Assembly: GCF_000341265.1 (NCBI RefSeq)
Contig: NZ_ANAE01000208.1
Coordinates: 1 to 64,000, forward strand
Origin: Nocardiopsis prasina DSM 43845
GTDB taxonomy: Bacteria; Actinomycetota; Actinomycetes; Streptosporangiales; Streptosporangiaceae
DNA length: 64,000 nt
Direction of reading: 5' to 3'
Under the pieces are notes generated by a model. It was not told where the DNA came from and searched no databases. It saw only the letters and a list, made by a program, of their open reading frames with translations. The position numbers were made by a program, and so were the translations under genes. Shown in pieces: positions 19,401 to 29,299 of the stretch (position 1 is the stretch's first letter; every line of letters starts with the position of its first letter).

Positions 19401-22400
19401 GACGACCGTGGGTTTGTCCTTGGACAGGTCGTACTCGAACCTCATGGACGGCGTGAAGTTACGGTCTCTGGGCCGGTCGGCCAGCCACACGTCGGTCATA
19501 CGTCCCAGCGGGTCGTAGGCCAGTTCGGTGCGGTTGCCGTTGGCGTCGATCTCCGCAATCGGTTGGGAGCGCTCGTCGTACTCCACGGTGCTCTTGTGAC
19601 CGAGGGTGTTGGTCGTCTCCACCTTCGAGTCAGGGCCACCGGCGACCTTGGAGGTGTAGGCGGTCGTCGTGGTGTTCCCCTTGGCGTCGGTCACCTCCAG
19701 AGCACGTCCGAACGTGTCGAAGGTGGTCTCGGTGATGGTCTGGTAGACCGGTTCGCCGTCCTCGTAGTCGGCCACCCGCTGCGTCTCGGTGGGGCGTGCC
19801 TTGGTGGGGGCATCGCCGAAGGCACCACCGTCGTGGAGGGTGCGGGTGTCGCTGACCACGTCGTCGGGGTAGGAGACGTCCTGACCACAGGCCGCGGTCA
19901 CGGTCTGGGTTCGCGCGACCGGGTCGAGCAGGTGCAGGCCGGTGTTGCGCGCGTAGGTGGTGGTGGTGCACCAGTCGTCGTCGGTCACGGCCACGTCGCC
20001 CTGGTCGTGGACCGAGGCGATCATGCCGTGGTCGTCGAAGGTGTTGACCGTACGGGTCTGGCGGAAGGATCCGTCTTCCAGAGCCGTGTAGGCGTCCACC
20101 TGTTTGGTGTTGGTCAGGTGTGCTTCCAGCGTCCAGCTGTGGGAGGTGGAGGCGGTGCGCTTCTTCCAGGGAGTACTGATGGTCTTGGAGACCACCTCAC
20201 CTCCGACCCCGTTCCGGACGATGCTCTCGCGAAGTTGCCCGTTGAACACCGGGTCGTCGTCCACGCTGGTCCCGGTGGAGTCGGTGACCCGAACCGTTCT
20301 CTTGCCGCTGGGCAGGTGGTCACCGTTCATGCCCTGGTAGTAGAGGTGCTCGACCTCGGTCCGAGTCTCGTCGGGATGGCCGGTGCGTTCGATCACGCGG
20401 TCGAACCCGCGCCACTGGGACCACGTTCGGTGGTCCTTGTCCACGAAACCGTCGTCGTCCATGTACGCCCACGCGGGTGTGCCCACGTAGTCGTAGCTGG
20501 TGATCACGTCGGGCTGCCCGCCCACGAGGTCCACCTCGACCAGGTCGGTCACCACGTACTTGGCGAACCAGTCCGTGATGTCGTCGGCTCCGGGGCGGTG
20601 GGTGCGCACGACGGGAAAGCAGCGCTTGGTGTTCTCGTGGGCCTTGGGTTCCTTGCCCGCCTCACAGTCGGAGTCCGCGTAGGACACGTCCACCTGGGCT
20701 CCGGTCTCGGTGTGGATGGCGGTGATCCGCCACTTGTTCATCGGGGCCAGGCCGTCGGTGGTGGAATCGACGCGGTTGGGCATCGGCGTGCCGGTGAAGG
20801 TGATGGCCGGTTTGGTCTCCGTCCCTTCGCCGGTGTGACCGGTGTGGGTGATGGAGTCCAGCCACAGGGCGGGGTCGGTGCCGTCACCGGGAGCAGGGAA
20901 GGAGTGCTTGAACTCCCAGCTGTCGACGGTGGTGTACTCGGTCCCGTCGTGCAGCTGGGTGGTGATCTTGTTCAGCTTCTTGGTGGTCCAGAACGTCGGG
21001 GAGTGCTTCCCCGCGCAGTCCTTGTCACACTCCTGGTCCAGGGGGGTGTCCGGCCAGTACTTGGCGTTGGACTCCTTGCGATCCGCGACCTTGCAGCCGA
21101 AGTCAGTGTCCACACAGCGCTCTCCGACACCGTAGAGCACCTGGGCCGGGGCGGTGGCCTGGAGGTCGTCCTTGTGCAGCCCGTAGGCGGTGCGCTTGAG
21201 GTAGCCGCCTCGGTCGTACTTGACCGGGTCCGACTTGAAGTTGAGTCCGTAGTTGTTGGTCTCTGCCTGGTAGTAGTGGGCCAGCGCGTTGCCCTGGAGG
21301 TCCACGACGTAGTCCAGGTTCCAGCGCCACGCCTGATCGCACCACGCGTCGCCCAGGTTGGACTTGTGGCAGGGTTCGCCGGCGTCGTTACCGAAGACCG
21401 GGACGGTCCAGGCCGAGTTGGTCTCCTCGTCGCCGGAGGAGTGCCCGGGCAGGCGGTTGAGGCCGAAGTGGTACTGGGTGCCGTCGACGGTGGTGACCCT
21501 CCAGTGCTCTCCGTCGTTGTCGGCGTTGGTGGCCCCGGTCAGGCGTTCGATCTTGGAACCGTCGTCGTTCTTGGGCGTCCACTCGCCGTCGTCGTAGACC
21601 AGCTCGGTGGAGCGCCCGCCCAGGTTCAGGGTGGCGTTGTGATGGGACCAGCACTGGTCCGGGATGTCGGTGTCGTCGTCCTGGCAGGTCTGGTAGCGGC
21701 GTTCGATGTAACCGGGGTGGTAGTCGAAGCCCTCACCGATCCAGGAGGTCTGGTTGTTGGTGCCGGAGGTACGGCCGTCCACGGACTGGGAAGAGTAGCC
21801 CAGGCTGATCTCCGGCTGGAGACCACCCGCGACGTTGGGCGCTTGAACGGGGTAGTTCCAGGAGAACCCACCCGACTGGGTACCGACGTTCCAGGTGGAG
21901 GAGGGGCTCAGCGAGGTGGCGGTGTAGTCACCGGTCCCCTCCTCACTGTCGGCGGCGGCCACGGCAGCCACAAGGATTCCACTGCCGGTCGCGGGGACCA
22001 GGGCATGCAGTGTCCGGACGTCGGTGTCGTTGTCAGCGCCCAGTTCGTGGGTCGTCCAGCAGCCCTCGTCGTCATCGCACTCGGTGAGCGCGACCAGGTC
22101 CAGCCGGGAGCCGTAGTCGGCTCCGAAGGCCGAGGAGAAGCCCGAGTAGTCGACCTCCACCCGGACCGGTCCAGCATCGTCGCCACCGTCGGTTCGCGTG
22201 ACTCGAAGTGCGAGACCGGAGAGCCCCAACTCAGCGACCTCGGCACGGTCCAGGACCTCCACCTGAGCCGAGGTCACCGGGCCTTCCGGCTCCTCCACCT
22301 CCTGCTGCTCTTCGAGCTCAGGGGCGGGTTCGGTCTCGGGGTCCGGCTCCGCGTCGGTGTCGAGTTCCGTGTCCGGATCTGAGGCCTCCGGGCCAGCGGA

Positions 22401-22901
22401 GACCGGTTCCTCAGCCTCCTCTTCAGGGTGGGAGTCAGCGTCGTCGGAACCCTCCGGCAGCGGCTCCGCCGGTGTTCGGCGCTCGTTCGCTCCCTCGGCC
22501 TCGTCCTCCTCCCGGTCTTCGACCACCTTCGGCAGCGGCGAGACCCAGGACTCGAACTCCTCGGCATCGACACCGCCCACCCAGACGGTTTCGTCACCGG
22601 CAGTAAGAGCCTGAGGCGCGGTCTCCCCTTCGTCGAAGCCCAGGAGACCCGGTTCGGGCCACTCGGCCTCCGCCAGCGCCTCGACCGCAGCGTCACTCAT
22701 GGTCGTGTCGTTGGGGATCGCGGCCGGTTCCGCGACGTGGCCGTCCACCGACTCCCCCAGGTCCACGTCCGGGCGGGTGTTGTAGGCCAGGGCGGAGGCG
22801 GGCAACGCGGAGACCAATCCGGTCACCAGCAACAGTGAGACGAGGGAGACGAGCGGTTTGCGGCCGCGTCGAGAGACGGGGGGCTGGGGGATGTCAGACA
22901 C
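16470..22901 (-). CDS. Secreted RHS/YD-repeat protein with variable C-terminal tip (polymorphic toxin candidate)
   Basis: This is a 2,143-residue protein. The GTG at 22901 follows GGGAGG with good spacing; a longer in-frame start at 22946 lacks one. An Arg-rich start (SRRGRKP) and hydrophobic stretch (LVSLVSLLLVTGLVSALPASA) form a signal peptide. A Glu/Asp/Pro-rich linker spans about residues 130-220. From about 330 the shell begins (SSTWNVGTQSGGFSWNYPVQ, SYSSQ-type beta region), followed by many YD repeats (YDELGRQIEL, YDARGNLLSI). The RHS core ends near residue 1890 (ARAYEADLGRFISVDPL, NNSPMSFTDPDGL). The last 250 residues are variable, include the hydrophobic run AAFAMSFIPGLQWVGFALGA, and are encoded by lower-GC DNA from about 17000 on, a sign of tip exchange. 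It lies 76 bases after the LamG gene, probably in one operon. The toxin activity is not recognisable. Confidence 0.92.
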   Translation of the reverse strand: MSDIPQPPVSRRGRKPLVSLVSLLLVTGLVSALPASALAYNTRPDVDLGESVDGHVAEPAAIPNDTTMSDAAVEALAEAEWPEPGLLGFDEGETAPQALTAGDETVWVGGVDAEEFESWVSPLPKVVEDREEDEAEGANERRTPAEPLPEGSDDADSHPEEEAEEPVSAGPEASDPDTELDTDAEPDPETEPAPELEEQQEVEEPEGPVTSAQVEVLDRAEVAELGLSGLALRVTRTDGGDDAGPVRVEVDYSGFSSAFGADYGSRLDLVALTECDDDEGCWTTHELGADNDTDVRTLHALVPATGSGILVAAVAAADSEEGTGDYTATSLSPSSTWNVGTQSGGFSWNYPVQAPNVAGGLQPEISLGYSSQSVDGRTSGTNNQTSWIGEGFDYHPGYIERRYQTCQDDDTDIPDQCWSHHNATLNLGGRSTELVYDDGEWTPKNDDGSKIERLTGATNADNDGEHWRVTTVDGTQYHFGLNRLPGHSSGDEETNSAWTVPVFGNDAGEPCHKSNLGDAWCDQAWRWNLDYVVDLQGNALAHYYQAETNNYGLNFKSDPVKYDRGGYLKRTAYGLHKDDLQATAPAQVLYGVGERCVDTDFGCKVADRKESNAKYWPDTPLDQECDKDCAGKHSPTFWTTKKLNKITTQLHDGTEYTTVDSWEFKHSFPAPGDGTDPALWLDSITHTGHTGEGTETKPAITFTGTPMPNRVDSTTDGLAPMNKWRITAIHTETGAQVDVSYADSDCEAGKEPKAHENTKRCFPVVRTHRPGADDITDWFAKYVVTDLVEVDLVGGQPDVITSYDYVGTPAWAYMDDDGFVDKDHRTWSQWRGFDRVIERTGHPDETRTEVEHLYYQGMNGDHLPSGKRTVRVTDSTGTSVDDDPVFNGQLRESIVRNGVGGEVVSKTISTPWKKRTASTSHSWTLEAHLTNTKQVDAYTALEDGSFRQTRTVNTFDDHGMIASVHDQGDVAVTDDDWCTTTTYARNTGLHLLDPVARTQTVTAACGQDVSYPDDVVSDTRTLHDGGAFGDAPTKARPTETQRVADYEDGEPVYQTITETTFDTFGRALEVTDAKGNTTTTAYTSKVAGGPDSKVETTNTLGHKSTVEYDERSQPIAEIDANGNRTELAYDPLGRMTDVWLADRPRDRNFTPSMRFEYDLSKDKPTVVTTHTLNPAGRYTTSYQILDGMLRERQSQAPAPGGGRVLTDVFHDSRGNTVISREPYFNTEEPDGELLTVNNHDEIPRWTHTVYDGADRATDAVHMSRGVEQFRTTTEHQGDRTLVTEPEGGTGTTAITDARGNTVELRKHHGPAAEGEFDSTFYTYTARSELRTVTDPGDNTWTYEYDLRGRKVTETDPDTGVSQMVYDELDRLVETTDARGQSLKTVYDELGRQIELRDGGGDLRAEWTFDSVAVGLPATSTRYEDGQAFTTRVMGYDRVNRPRAHQINIPASEGELAGNYLFRTFYNPDGSVRSTDMPAAGALRAEPVTYGYDNLGNPTTLSGGDRIVTETVYSKVGNLVQRELHRGVLGASRTWQSFDFDEKTNRLALASVVPQQGQGSLSTQTYGYDARGNLLSINDEPTDPDRASDVQCFDYDHLRRLNQVWTPDAVGKEACDAEPEVTELGGTAPYWHEFTYDAIGNRVQEVQHGPGGGVTRDYTSPEDGQGPAHAVTQVDESGSGGSTAHFYDYDEAGNMVSRKSGEHDQTLEWGPEGELTKVTGDLSETEYVYDADGERLLRRANGVTTLYLPGMEVTWDPAEGTEEATRYFTHAGETVAVRENSGRLHWIVSDHHDTGQMSIDANSNEVAQRRMTVFGQDRGTTGSWPGERGFVDGMIDASTGLTQLGARAYEADLGRFISVDPLMDLADGQQMHGYAYANNSPMSFTDPDGLLLVGSPGRKQAPAQPSWHHDKWLWNQQYVHQNNPKALKRATQKFHRITGGSYRPTFSGARPHKPSPTPRNPFTGASATVDPQTQAKNDASWMNETRSAVGGWVSSRYTTDDGLNWWNIAGDAAFAMSFIPGLQWVGFALGAGVGISKLFSSGQKNVDGIWDIAGALPFGIGKGSRFLARSSIRSNAADFFSYKSSKRKPNSQAVRSRYNSLRGDISSSRYYDSVVQGTAGMIGGAHDFVTGARAVEDPGWSWAA

Positions 22902-22977
22902 AGGGGGTTCCTCCCGCCCGGCAGGTGTGCCTGCCGGGCAGCTCAAGGGGCTCAGGGGACGAAGGGAAGACAGGGCG

Positions 22978-25900
22978 TCAGGGGACCGGCAGGTATCCCG
23001 CCATCACGTCGTGGATATCGGCTGCGGTCAGGACCCCCTGGTAGAGGTGGACATCGCTGAGGTCCCCCGCCCATGGGTCGAAGAACTCCTTCTCGAACTG
23101 AGCTCCGCCGATCATCACCGGCCCGTTCGCCTGCCATGCCCGAGGAACCTCGATCGGGTCCTGGGCCACTCCGTCCACGTACAGGGTCGCCTGGGCGAGC
23201 GTGTGGTCGTAGGTGGCCGCCAGGTGGGTCCACTGACCGAACTCGGCACTGCGGTCGGAGAGGGATCGGTGCCAGCCGCTGGCCCCGGACCGGTCCTCTG
23301 GCGGCAGCTTCATCACCCAGCTGTCGTGATCGAAGGTGTGCTGATAGCTGAGGTAGAACGCGCTGTGTACCGCGCCGTTCTGGGCCACCGCGGTGGAGTT
23401 GTGGCCCACCTCGTCCAGACGCACCCAGGCCGCGACACTGTAACTGCGGTCCGTACGCACCGCCGGGGCATCGGTGTGCAGGTGTTCCTCGCCCGCCACG
23501 TCCAAACTGACTCCGGGGGCGAAGGTGACCTCGTTCATCGCCTGGTTCCACGCGGTGAGCGGGTCCGCCTCCAAAGTGGCGTCCAGGCCATGGTCGGAGG
23601 AGTCGGTCGCAAGCGTGCCCTCGGTCTCGTCCAGGCGCCAGCGCCCTTCCAGAGCAGTGGGTCGGTTCGCCAGGTCCCACACCTCGGAACGGGCTTCCTC
23701 GGTTTCGATGAAGGGCTCGTCGAAAACGACCCGGTCCCAGACTCGAACGTCGTCGATACCACCGCGCCAGTGCTCGGAGTCGTTCGTGGAGGAGCGGGCG
23801 CCACCGACCATCAAGGGGCCCTCAGCCTGCCACGGGGTCTCCAGGGTCGCGGTGTCCTTCTGCCGCACACCGTCGACGTAGAGCACGAGTTCTCCGTCGG
23901 CCGGGTCGAAGGTACCGAGCAGGTGGGTCCACACGCCGGTCTGGGCGGGCTCGTCCGACAGGGCCCGAGACCAGCCGCTGGCCCCGGTCTCGTCGGAGGG
24001 GGCCATCTTCAGTACCCACCGGTCATGGCCCAGGGTCTGTTGATAACCCAGATAGAATCCACTGTTCTCCAGTCCGGCCTGGGCAACGGCACTACGGTTG
24101 CGGTCCTTGTCGTCCATGCGCACCCACGCCGAGACGGAGAACGCTTCGCTGGTGTCCACCACGGGCTCGTCGGTGACCAGCCGGGAGTTCTCTCCGTCGA
24201 TGTCGATCGCCGCGCCTTCCAGGCGCTGGGTCTCACCGTTACTGGGACCCACACGGCCTCTCACCCATTCGAGGTCACCCGTGGCCTCCAGGGTGCGGTC
24301 TGCATTCGAGGCGTCCGCGGCCACTGTGCCCTCTCCCTCGTCCAAGGGAACGTACGAGACGGGTTCCCCGGGTGGGGCGACGGTGAACGTGTACGCCAGT
24401 CCGCATTCGGAGGAGTTGCCGTAGGCGTCGGTGATGCGGGCGTGGATCAGGTTGGGGCCGTCCCTGCGCGGGGTGATCGGCAGGGTCACGGACGCGCCCT
24501 GTTCGTCGAGGTCGACCTTGGTCGAACAGCTGGCGTCGTTGACGCTGTAGTGATACGAGGTGGCCGCATCCACGCCGTTGTTGGCGAACGTGAACTCACC
24601 CGTGCGTCCAACGGAACCATGGGGCTCGTCACCGGCCGGGTAGTCGGTGGAGGTCACCTCGGGTCCGGAGTCGGGTTTGGTGGTGTCGACCTCGATGAAG
24701 CACCAAGACGACCACGGACCCCAGTTGGAGCGGTCATGGCCACGCACCCGGTAAGCGATGAGCTCTCGCTCAGGAAGGTCACGGGCGGTCACCGGACGGT
24801 AGCTGCCTCCGGACCACTTGCCCACGGTCACATAGGCCGAGTCAGCGGCACCGACGCGACCGTCCACCCCGTCGAGTTTCCACTCGAACTGCGACTTGAC
24901 CTGCTGGCCCACCCAGTAGGAGTCACGGTCACGGATCTGGGCGTTGAACCTGACCTCGGTGTTGTTGATCATCCGGGGCGCGGATCGGTCGGTCTGGCAG
25001 GTACCCCCAGGGAGTCGGAGATGGTGGAGGTCACCGGCTTCTCCGGCGGGTGGTTGTAGTTCACCACGAGCACCGGGGGCTTCTTCTTGGTGTTGACGCG
25101 CCGCCAGGCGGTCGTGCCCCTCTCGTCGCGTTCCTTGAGCCTGAGCCGGATGTGGGAGGCGTTGTTGTTGACTCCCCACCGGTAGGCGTTGGTGGCGTCG
25201 AACTCCACTCCGCTGCTCTTGGGACAGGTCGCCCAGCCGCCCTTGACGTTCTGGGTGTCCTGGAGGGTGCGGGTGGTGGGCTGGTTGTTCCAGGTGGTCT
25301 TGTTGGTGAAGGCGTCGGTGCGGTGCAGTTGGATGTGGGCGTTGCTGGTGCAGTCCCATCCCCACTCGATCTCGGTCCGTAGCGTGGCCGAGTTGATGAT
25401 GGTGTTGGGGTGGTTCGTCCTGGCCATCACGGTGAACTGGAAGAACGCGCGCCGAGTGTAGGTCCGGTCCCACTCGACCCTGCCGATGCCCACGTCGTCG
25501 ACCTTGGGGTTGTAGTAGGCCTGGCCGGGGAACGCGGAGTCGACGTAGGCCCAGTTGGGGCGGCTGGCGCTCACGGAGGGGTCGATGTAGACGGGGAACT
25601 CGGTGGCCTCGTCCACCAGCATCCCCTGGTCCGGGAGGAGCCGGATGCTGTCGACCTCGACCGAGGTCGGGACCATTTGCACGCGTGCGCCCGAGGGCGC
25701 GGACACCGTGGGGTCCTCGCTCTCGTGGCCCGCGCCCGTGGAGTCCCACATGGCCGGGGCCTGTGCGGAGAACACACTCTGGCCGCCTGCGTCGCCCACA
25801 GCGTCGAGGTTGCCGTGCTCGTCCGCTGTCATGGTCACGCCGGTGGTACGCAGCGGGAGCGCGATCTCGGCCAGATCGGGAAGTTGGGCGGCTTCGGGGG

Positions 25901-26453
25901 TGTGGACGACCAGGACCTGGCTGAAGCCCTCGACACCGGCGGTCAGGACGAGGTCCACGTCGGGAAGGACGTCGGTGTAGGTGGCCTGCTCCCCGTCCAG
26001 GGCGGGCTCGGGGAGGTCGTTGATCCAGCCCAGTGCGGCGGTGTTGGATCCGATGCCGATGTGGGCCATCGCGTCGTCTCCGCCGCCGGAAAAGGCGATG
26101 TCCATGCCCGCGGCCCGTGGACGCACCGCGCCGTCCTCAGCCATGACCAGGGTCGTGTCCACCTCCACCCAGCCCCCGTCGGAGCGCACTCGCTGGGGGA
26201 TCGTGGAGATCTCAGCGGTGAGTGAGCCGTCGGGGTTGGCGAAATGCTGGGTCTTCTCGTCGGTCAGCCCGGGGATCTCGACCGGTTCGCCCGTCTGCTC
26301 CGCCAAAGCCAGCGCGTCGAACTCCTGTTGCTCCTCGGAACTGGCGGGGTCCGGTGATTGCGGCTGCGCCGCCACAGGAGGCGCGATGGTCAGGGTGAGG
26401 AGCAGAGCAGTGGCGGTCGAGACCGCCGTCGCACGGGTCCAGGGGCGACGCAT
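22978..26453 (-). pseudogene. Secreted DNRLRE/LamG-domain protein, split by a frameshift
   Basis: Two overlapping frames form one protein of about 1,160 residues. The first (from ATG 26453, with a TTG at 26516 also possible) has a signal peptide (TALLLTLTIAPPVAAQ) and a DNRLRE-type domain around residues 300-480 (NWAYVDSAFPGQAYYN, FFQFTVMARTNHP). It ends at HPPEKPVTSTISDSLG. The second continues with TCQTDRSAPRMINNTEVRF, an Ig-like part, and two LamG/jellyroll domains (PGEPVSYVPLDEGEGTVAAD; LEGRWRLDETEGTLATDSSD, each with LYVDG). One G missing from the C5/G5 tract at 25004-25008 explains the break. The gene precedes the RHS gene by 76 bases, a common arrangement for secreted RHS systems, where such proteins may carry or anchor the RHS shell (inference). 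Confidence 0.82.
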
Positions 26454-26875
26454 GGGATTGCCGTTCGTGTCAAGGGGATGTGAGAACCCGGGAACAGCCC
26501 TCGCACCTGGGATCAAGGCAGGACTTTAACCAGCGCTTACATCAATCCACAATCACCCAAATCTCCCGCCCCACACATCTGGAACCGGGAACCACCCTTG
26601 ACGTGCACTTCCTTGAAGGTGTCCACATTCGGCCACGTCAACGCGTAAACCAACCACCGAGCACGCGAACGGAAACCGCCCCTCTCCTCTTGACCTTGCC
26701 AGCGACACACCTGGTCAGAGCATCCTGACGGAACGTAGGAGACGAAACCGTCTCGATGCCAGAAGCAGACAAAGGACCACCCGATAACCCGTTTTCGTGC
26801 TGATCTCAGACGGAACCCGGTTCCGCCGCGTTCCACGTCCACGAGCGCGCAGCACACACAGGAGGGTCGAGGTCC
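26454..26875. other. Divergent intergenic region between LamG/RHS operon and Stealth gene
   Basis: This 420-base region carries no supported gene. It must hold promoters in both directions. A TTGACG at 26601 is a possible -35 element toward the right, but I see no convincing -10 at standard distance. A ribosome site AGGAGG at 26859-26864 belongs to the Stealth gene. Confidence 0.45.
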
Positions 26876-28605
26876 ATGCCCCTGGCATCTCGTATCAAGA
26901 GCACCGCTGAACGTTTCCTGCCACAGGCAACCCGTGAACGCCTGGAGACCGAACGCCAGGACGCCGCCGCTCGTGTGGCCGAGGAACGCCGTCTGGCCAA
27001 GATCTCCAAGCGCCGCGAAGCACTTCTCATGAACGATTCAACGGTGCGGGCCTTCTCCTTGGGCGATGGAGAGTTCCTGGGCCGAACCGTGGAGCGGTTC
27101 ACCGCCGCAGGTGCTTCGGCTCGCAACCTGGAACTGGTGACCGCTGCCCTCGAACACGCAGGGGTCGACTACTTCCTGGTGCGGGGACGGTCACCGTTGC
27201 GCCATGTGGTGGGGTGCACCGGTCCGAGCGTAAGAGGGTCCTGGACGCCATGCGTGAGCTGTACGGCAACAGCCCCTTGTTCGCGATCAAACCGGGCAGT
27301 GGTGGCATCGTCAGCGCCTTTTCTGCTTACGTGGATGGAGCCTTGGCCGAGGAGGTCAAGTCGGGACCGATCATCCGCTTCACCGAACCCCTGCTCTCCC
27401 CCGGTGGTCAGGTGATGGCCGGGTTCGAGTACGGCTGCGACGTGCAGTTCTGGCGAGACGGGGAGACGCTGCTGGAGCGGGACAACCTCGAGGAGTTGCT
27501 GGGACGGTTGCGTGTGCAGCCACCGGCCGAGGTGTTGGCCGACTCCCTGGTCGCCCCCACCCGTAACAGGATCGCGGACGTGCTTCCCGCTTCCCAGCGC
27601 AAACCCGCCACGCTGACGGTGAACGGGCGGGAGCACCCCACGTTCGAGCCGTTCACCTGGAAACTCGCCGACGACGTCGACTTCCCGATCGACGTGGTCT
27701 ACACGTGGGTGGACGGCGAGGACCCCGAGCACGCCACCAAGCGGGCGCGCCACCAGCCGGAGTCGGCTTCCGCCCATGAGCAGGCTTCCAACGCCTCACG
27801 CTTCACCAGCCGTGACGAGCTGCGTTACTCGCTGAGGTCGCTGGAGGCCTACACGCCGTTCGTCCGCAACGTGTACCTGGTCACTGACGGTCAGATTCCC
27901 GCCTGGTTGCACACCGAAGCCCCTGGCATCAGCGTGGTCGACCACCGCGACATCCTGCCCGCCGAGGCACTGCCGACCTTCAACTCCCACGCGATCGAGT
28001 CACGACTGCACCACATCCCCGGCTTGGCCGAGCACTGGCTCTACCTCAACGACGACGTGTTCCTGGCCCGCCCGGTGCGGGCTGGTCAGTTCTTCCATGC
28101 GAACGGGATCGCCCAGGTTCCGTTCTCTCCTTTCCAGTTCGGTACCGGTGACCCGGTGGCGGGCGAGCCCGCTCCGAACTCGGCGGGGAAGAACGTGCGT
28201 GCGCTCCTGGAGCGGGACTTCGGCCGGGCCATCACGAACAAGTTCAAGCACGCTCCGCACCCGCAGGTCCTGGAGATGGAAGAGCGCTACCGCGAGGAAC
28301 TGGAACGCACCGCTCGATCCCGATTCCGCTCCCTGTCGGACGTGGCCTTCACCGCCACACTGCACCACCACTACGCGGTGTTGACCGGGCGGGCGGTTCC
28401 GGGTGAGTACCGGATGCGGTACGTGAACTTCGGGCTCCCGGACGCGGCCGAACGGCTGGAGGCGTTGCAGTCCGCTGAGGTGGACTTCTTCTGCCTCAAC
28501 GACGTCGACACTCCGGACGAAGCCCAGGAAGCGGTGGCTCTGATGGTTCACGGGTTCTTGGAACCCCGATTCCCGTTCCCCTCCCGCTACGAGAAGAGCT
28601 CCTGA
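26876..28605 (+). pseudogene. Stealth-family capsular polysaccharide phosphotransferase, frameshifted
   Basis: The start ATG 26876 follows AGGAGG. The first frame runs to DYFLVRGRSPLRHVVG near 27211. The second continues with HRSERKRVLDAMRELYGN to 28605, giving about 576 residues in total. One G missing from the GGGG at 27211-27214 would restore a single frame. All four Stealth conserved regions are present: CR1 (IDVVYTWVDGEDPEH), CR2 (RFTSRDELRYSLRSLEAYTP, VTDGQIPAWL, LPTFNSHAIE, LYLNDDVFL), CR3 (HAPHPQVLEMEERYR) and CR4 (FFCLNDVDTPDEAQ). Stealth proteins transfer hexose-1-phosphate units during cell-surface polysaccharide synthesis and resemble GlcNAc-phosphotransferase. No polysaccharide cluster lies beside it, as is common for these genes in actinobacteria. 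Whether the break is real decides whether it is functional. Confidence 0.88.
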
Positions 28606-28774
28606 CCGGACGGTCCCTCGCGGCCTCTTCCGGCAACCGAGCCATGGCGGGTTGGCTCCTGGGCTGCTTCCGGAACCGTTGCGAGGCCACTTGCCGCAGG
28701 GGCGTGGCCGGAGTGGGCCTCTCGAATGGCCGCCGCGACCGGGGCGGGCGCGGCGGCCTTCGGGGCCAGGTGGA

Positions 28775-29197
28775 TCAGCCGACGGGGTATTCGACGGCGA
28801 TGTCCAGCACCCAGGTGATGCCGAAGCGGTCGGTGAGCTGGCCGTAGAGCGGCGCCCAGGCCGAGGGGCCGATCGGCTGCCTCACCTCGGCTCCTTCGAC
28901 GAGCTTGTCCCAGTAGCCCTGGAGTTCGGCGGGGTCGGAGCCGCGCAGGGAGACGAAGAACGGGTCCTTGCCCTGGTCCCACTCCAGGTTCGGGTAGGCG
29001 TCGTAGGCCATGACGCGGAATCCGTTGTCCGCGACGACCTGTCCGAAAGTGACGTGGTCGGCGGTCTCCGGGGCGGTGTTCCCCATGTCGGCGTAGCTGG
29101 CGATGGTCAGCTCACCGCCGAACACGGACTGGTAGAACTCCAGAGCTTGGCGGGCGTTGCCGCGAAAGTTCAGGTGCGGGGTGACGTTGACGGTCAT
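28775..29197 (-). CDS. VOC-family protein (PhnB/glyoxalase-like)
   Basis: This 140-residue protein starts at ATG 29197 after AAGGAG; a longer frame to 29254 lacks a ribosome site. It has the single-chain PhnB-type VOC pattern: TPHLNFRGNARQALEFYQSV at the start, SDPAELQGYWDKLVEG in the middle, and APLYGQLTDRFGITWVLDI at the end, the usual G-x-x-x-D-x-F-G-x-x-W signature. These proteins are often labelled 3-demethylubiquinone methyltransferase-like, but have no proven methyltransferase activity. Most act as small lyases or resistance proteins, or are of unknown function. The gene diverges from a WYL-domain regulator 102 bases away, which probably controls it; this VOC/WYL pairing is common in actinobacteria. 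Confidence 0.88.
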   Translation of the reverse strand: MTVNVTPHLNFRGNARQALEFYQSVFGGELTIASYADMGNTAPETADHVTFGQVVADNGFRVMAYDAYPNLEWDQGKDPFFVSLRGSDPAELQGYWDKLVEGAEVRQPIGPSAWAPLYGQLTDRFGITWVLDIAVEYPVG

Positions 29198-29299
29198 GAC
29201 CAAGGCTCCTTGTTCTTGGGAAGAGCCGGACGGGCTCTGCCGGGTACAAGGCAAGACTCGCGGTAGTAGCGGTCATATCCCGGCCGCTTCTCGCGCAGA

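Noticed and set aside
19272-25059. Two very long plus-strand open frames antisense to the RHS and LamG genes
   Set aside because: Translations are Val/Gly/Arg rich without motifs, while the minus strand shows clear RHS and LamG domains.
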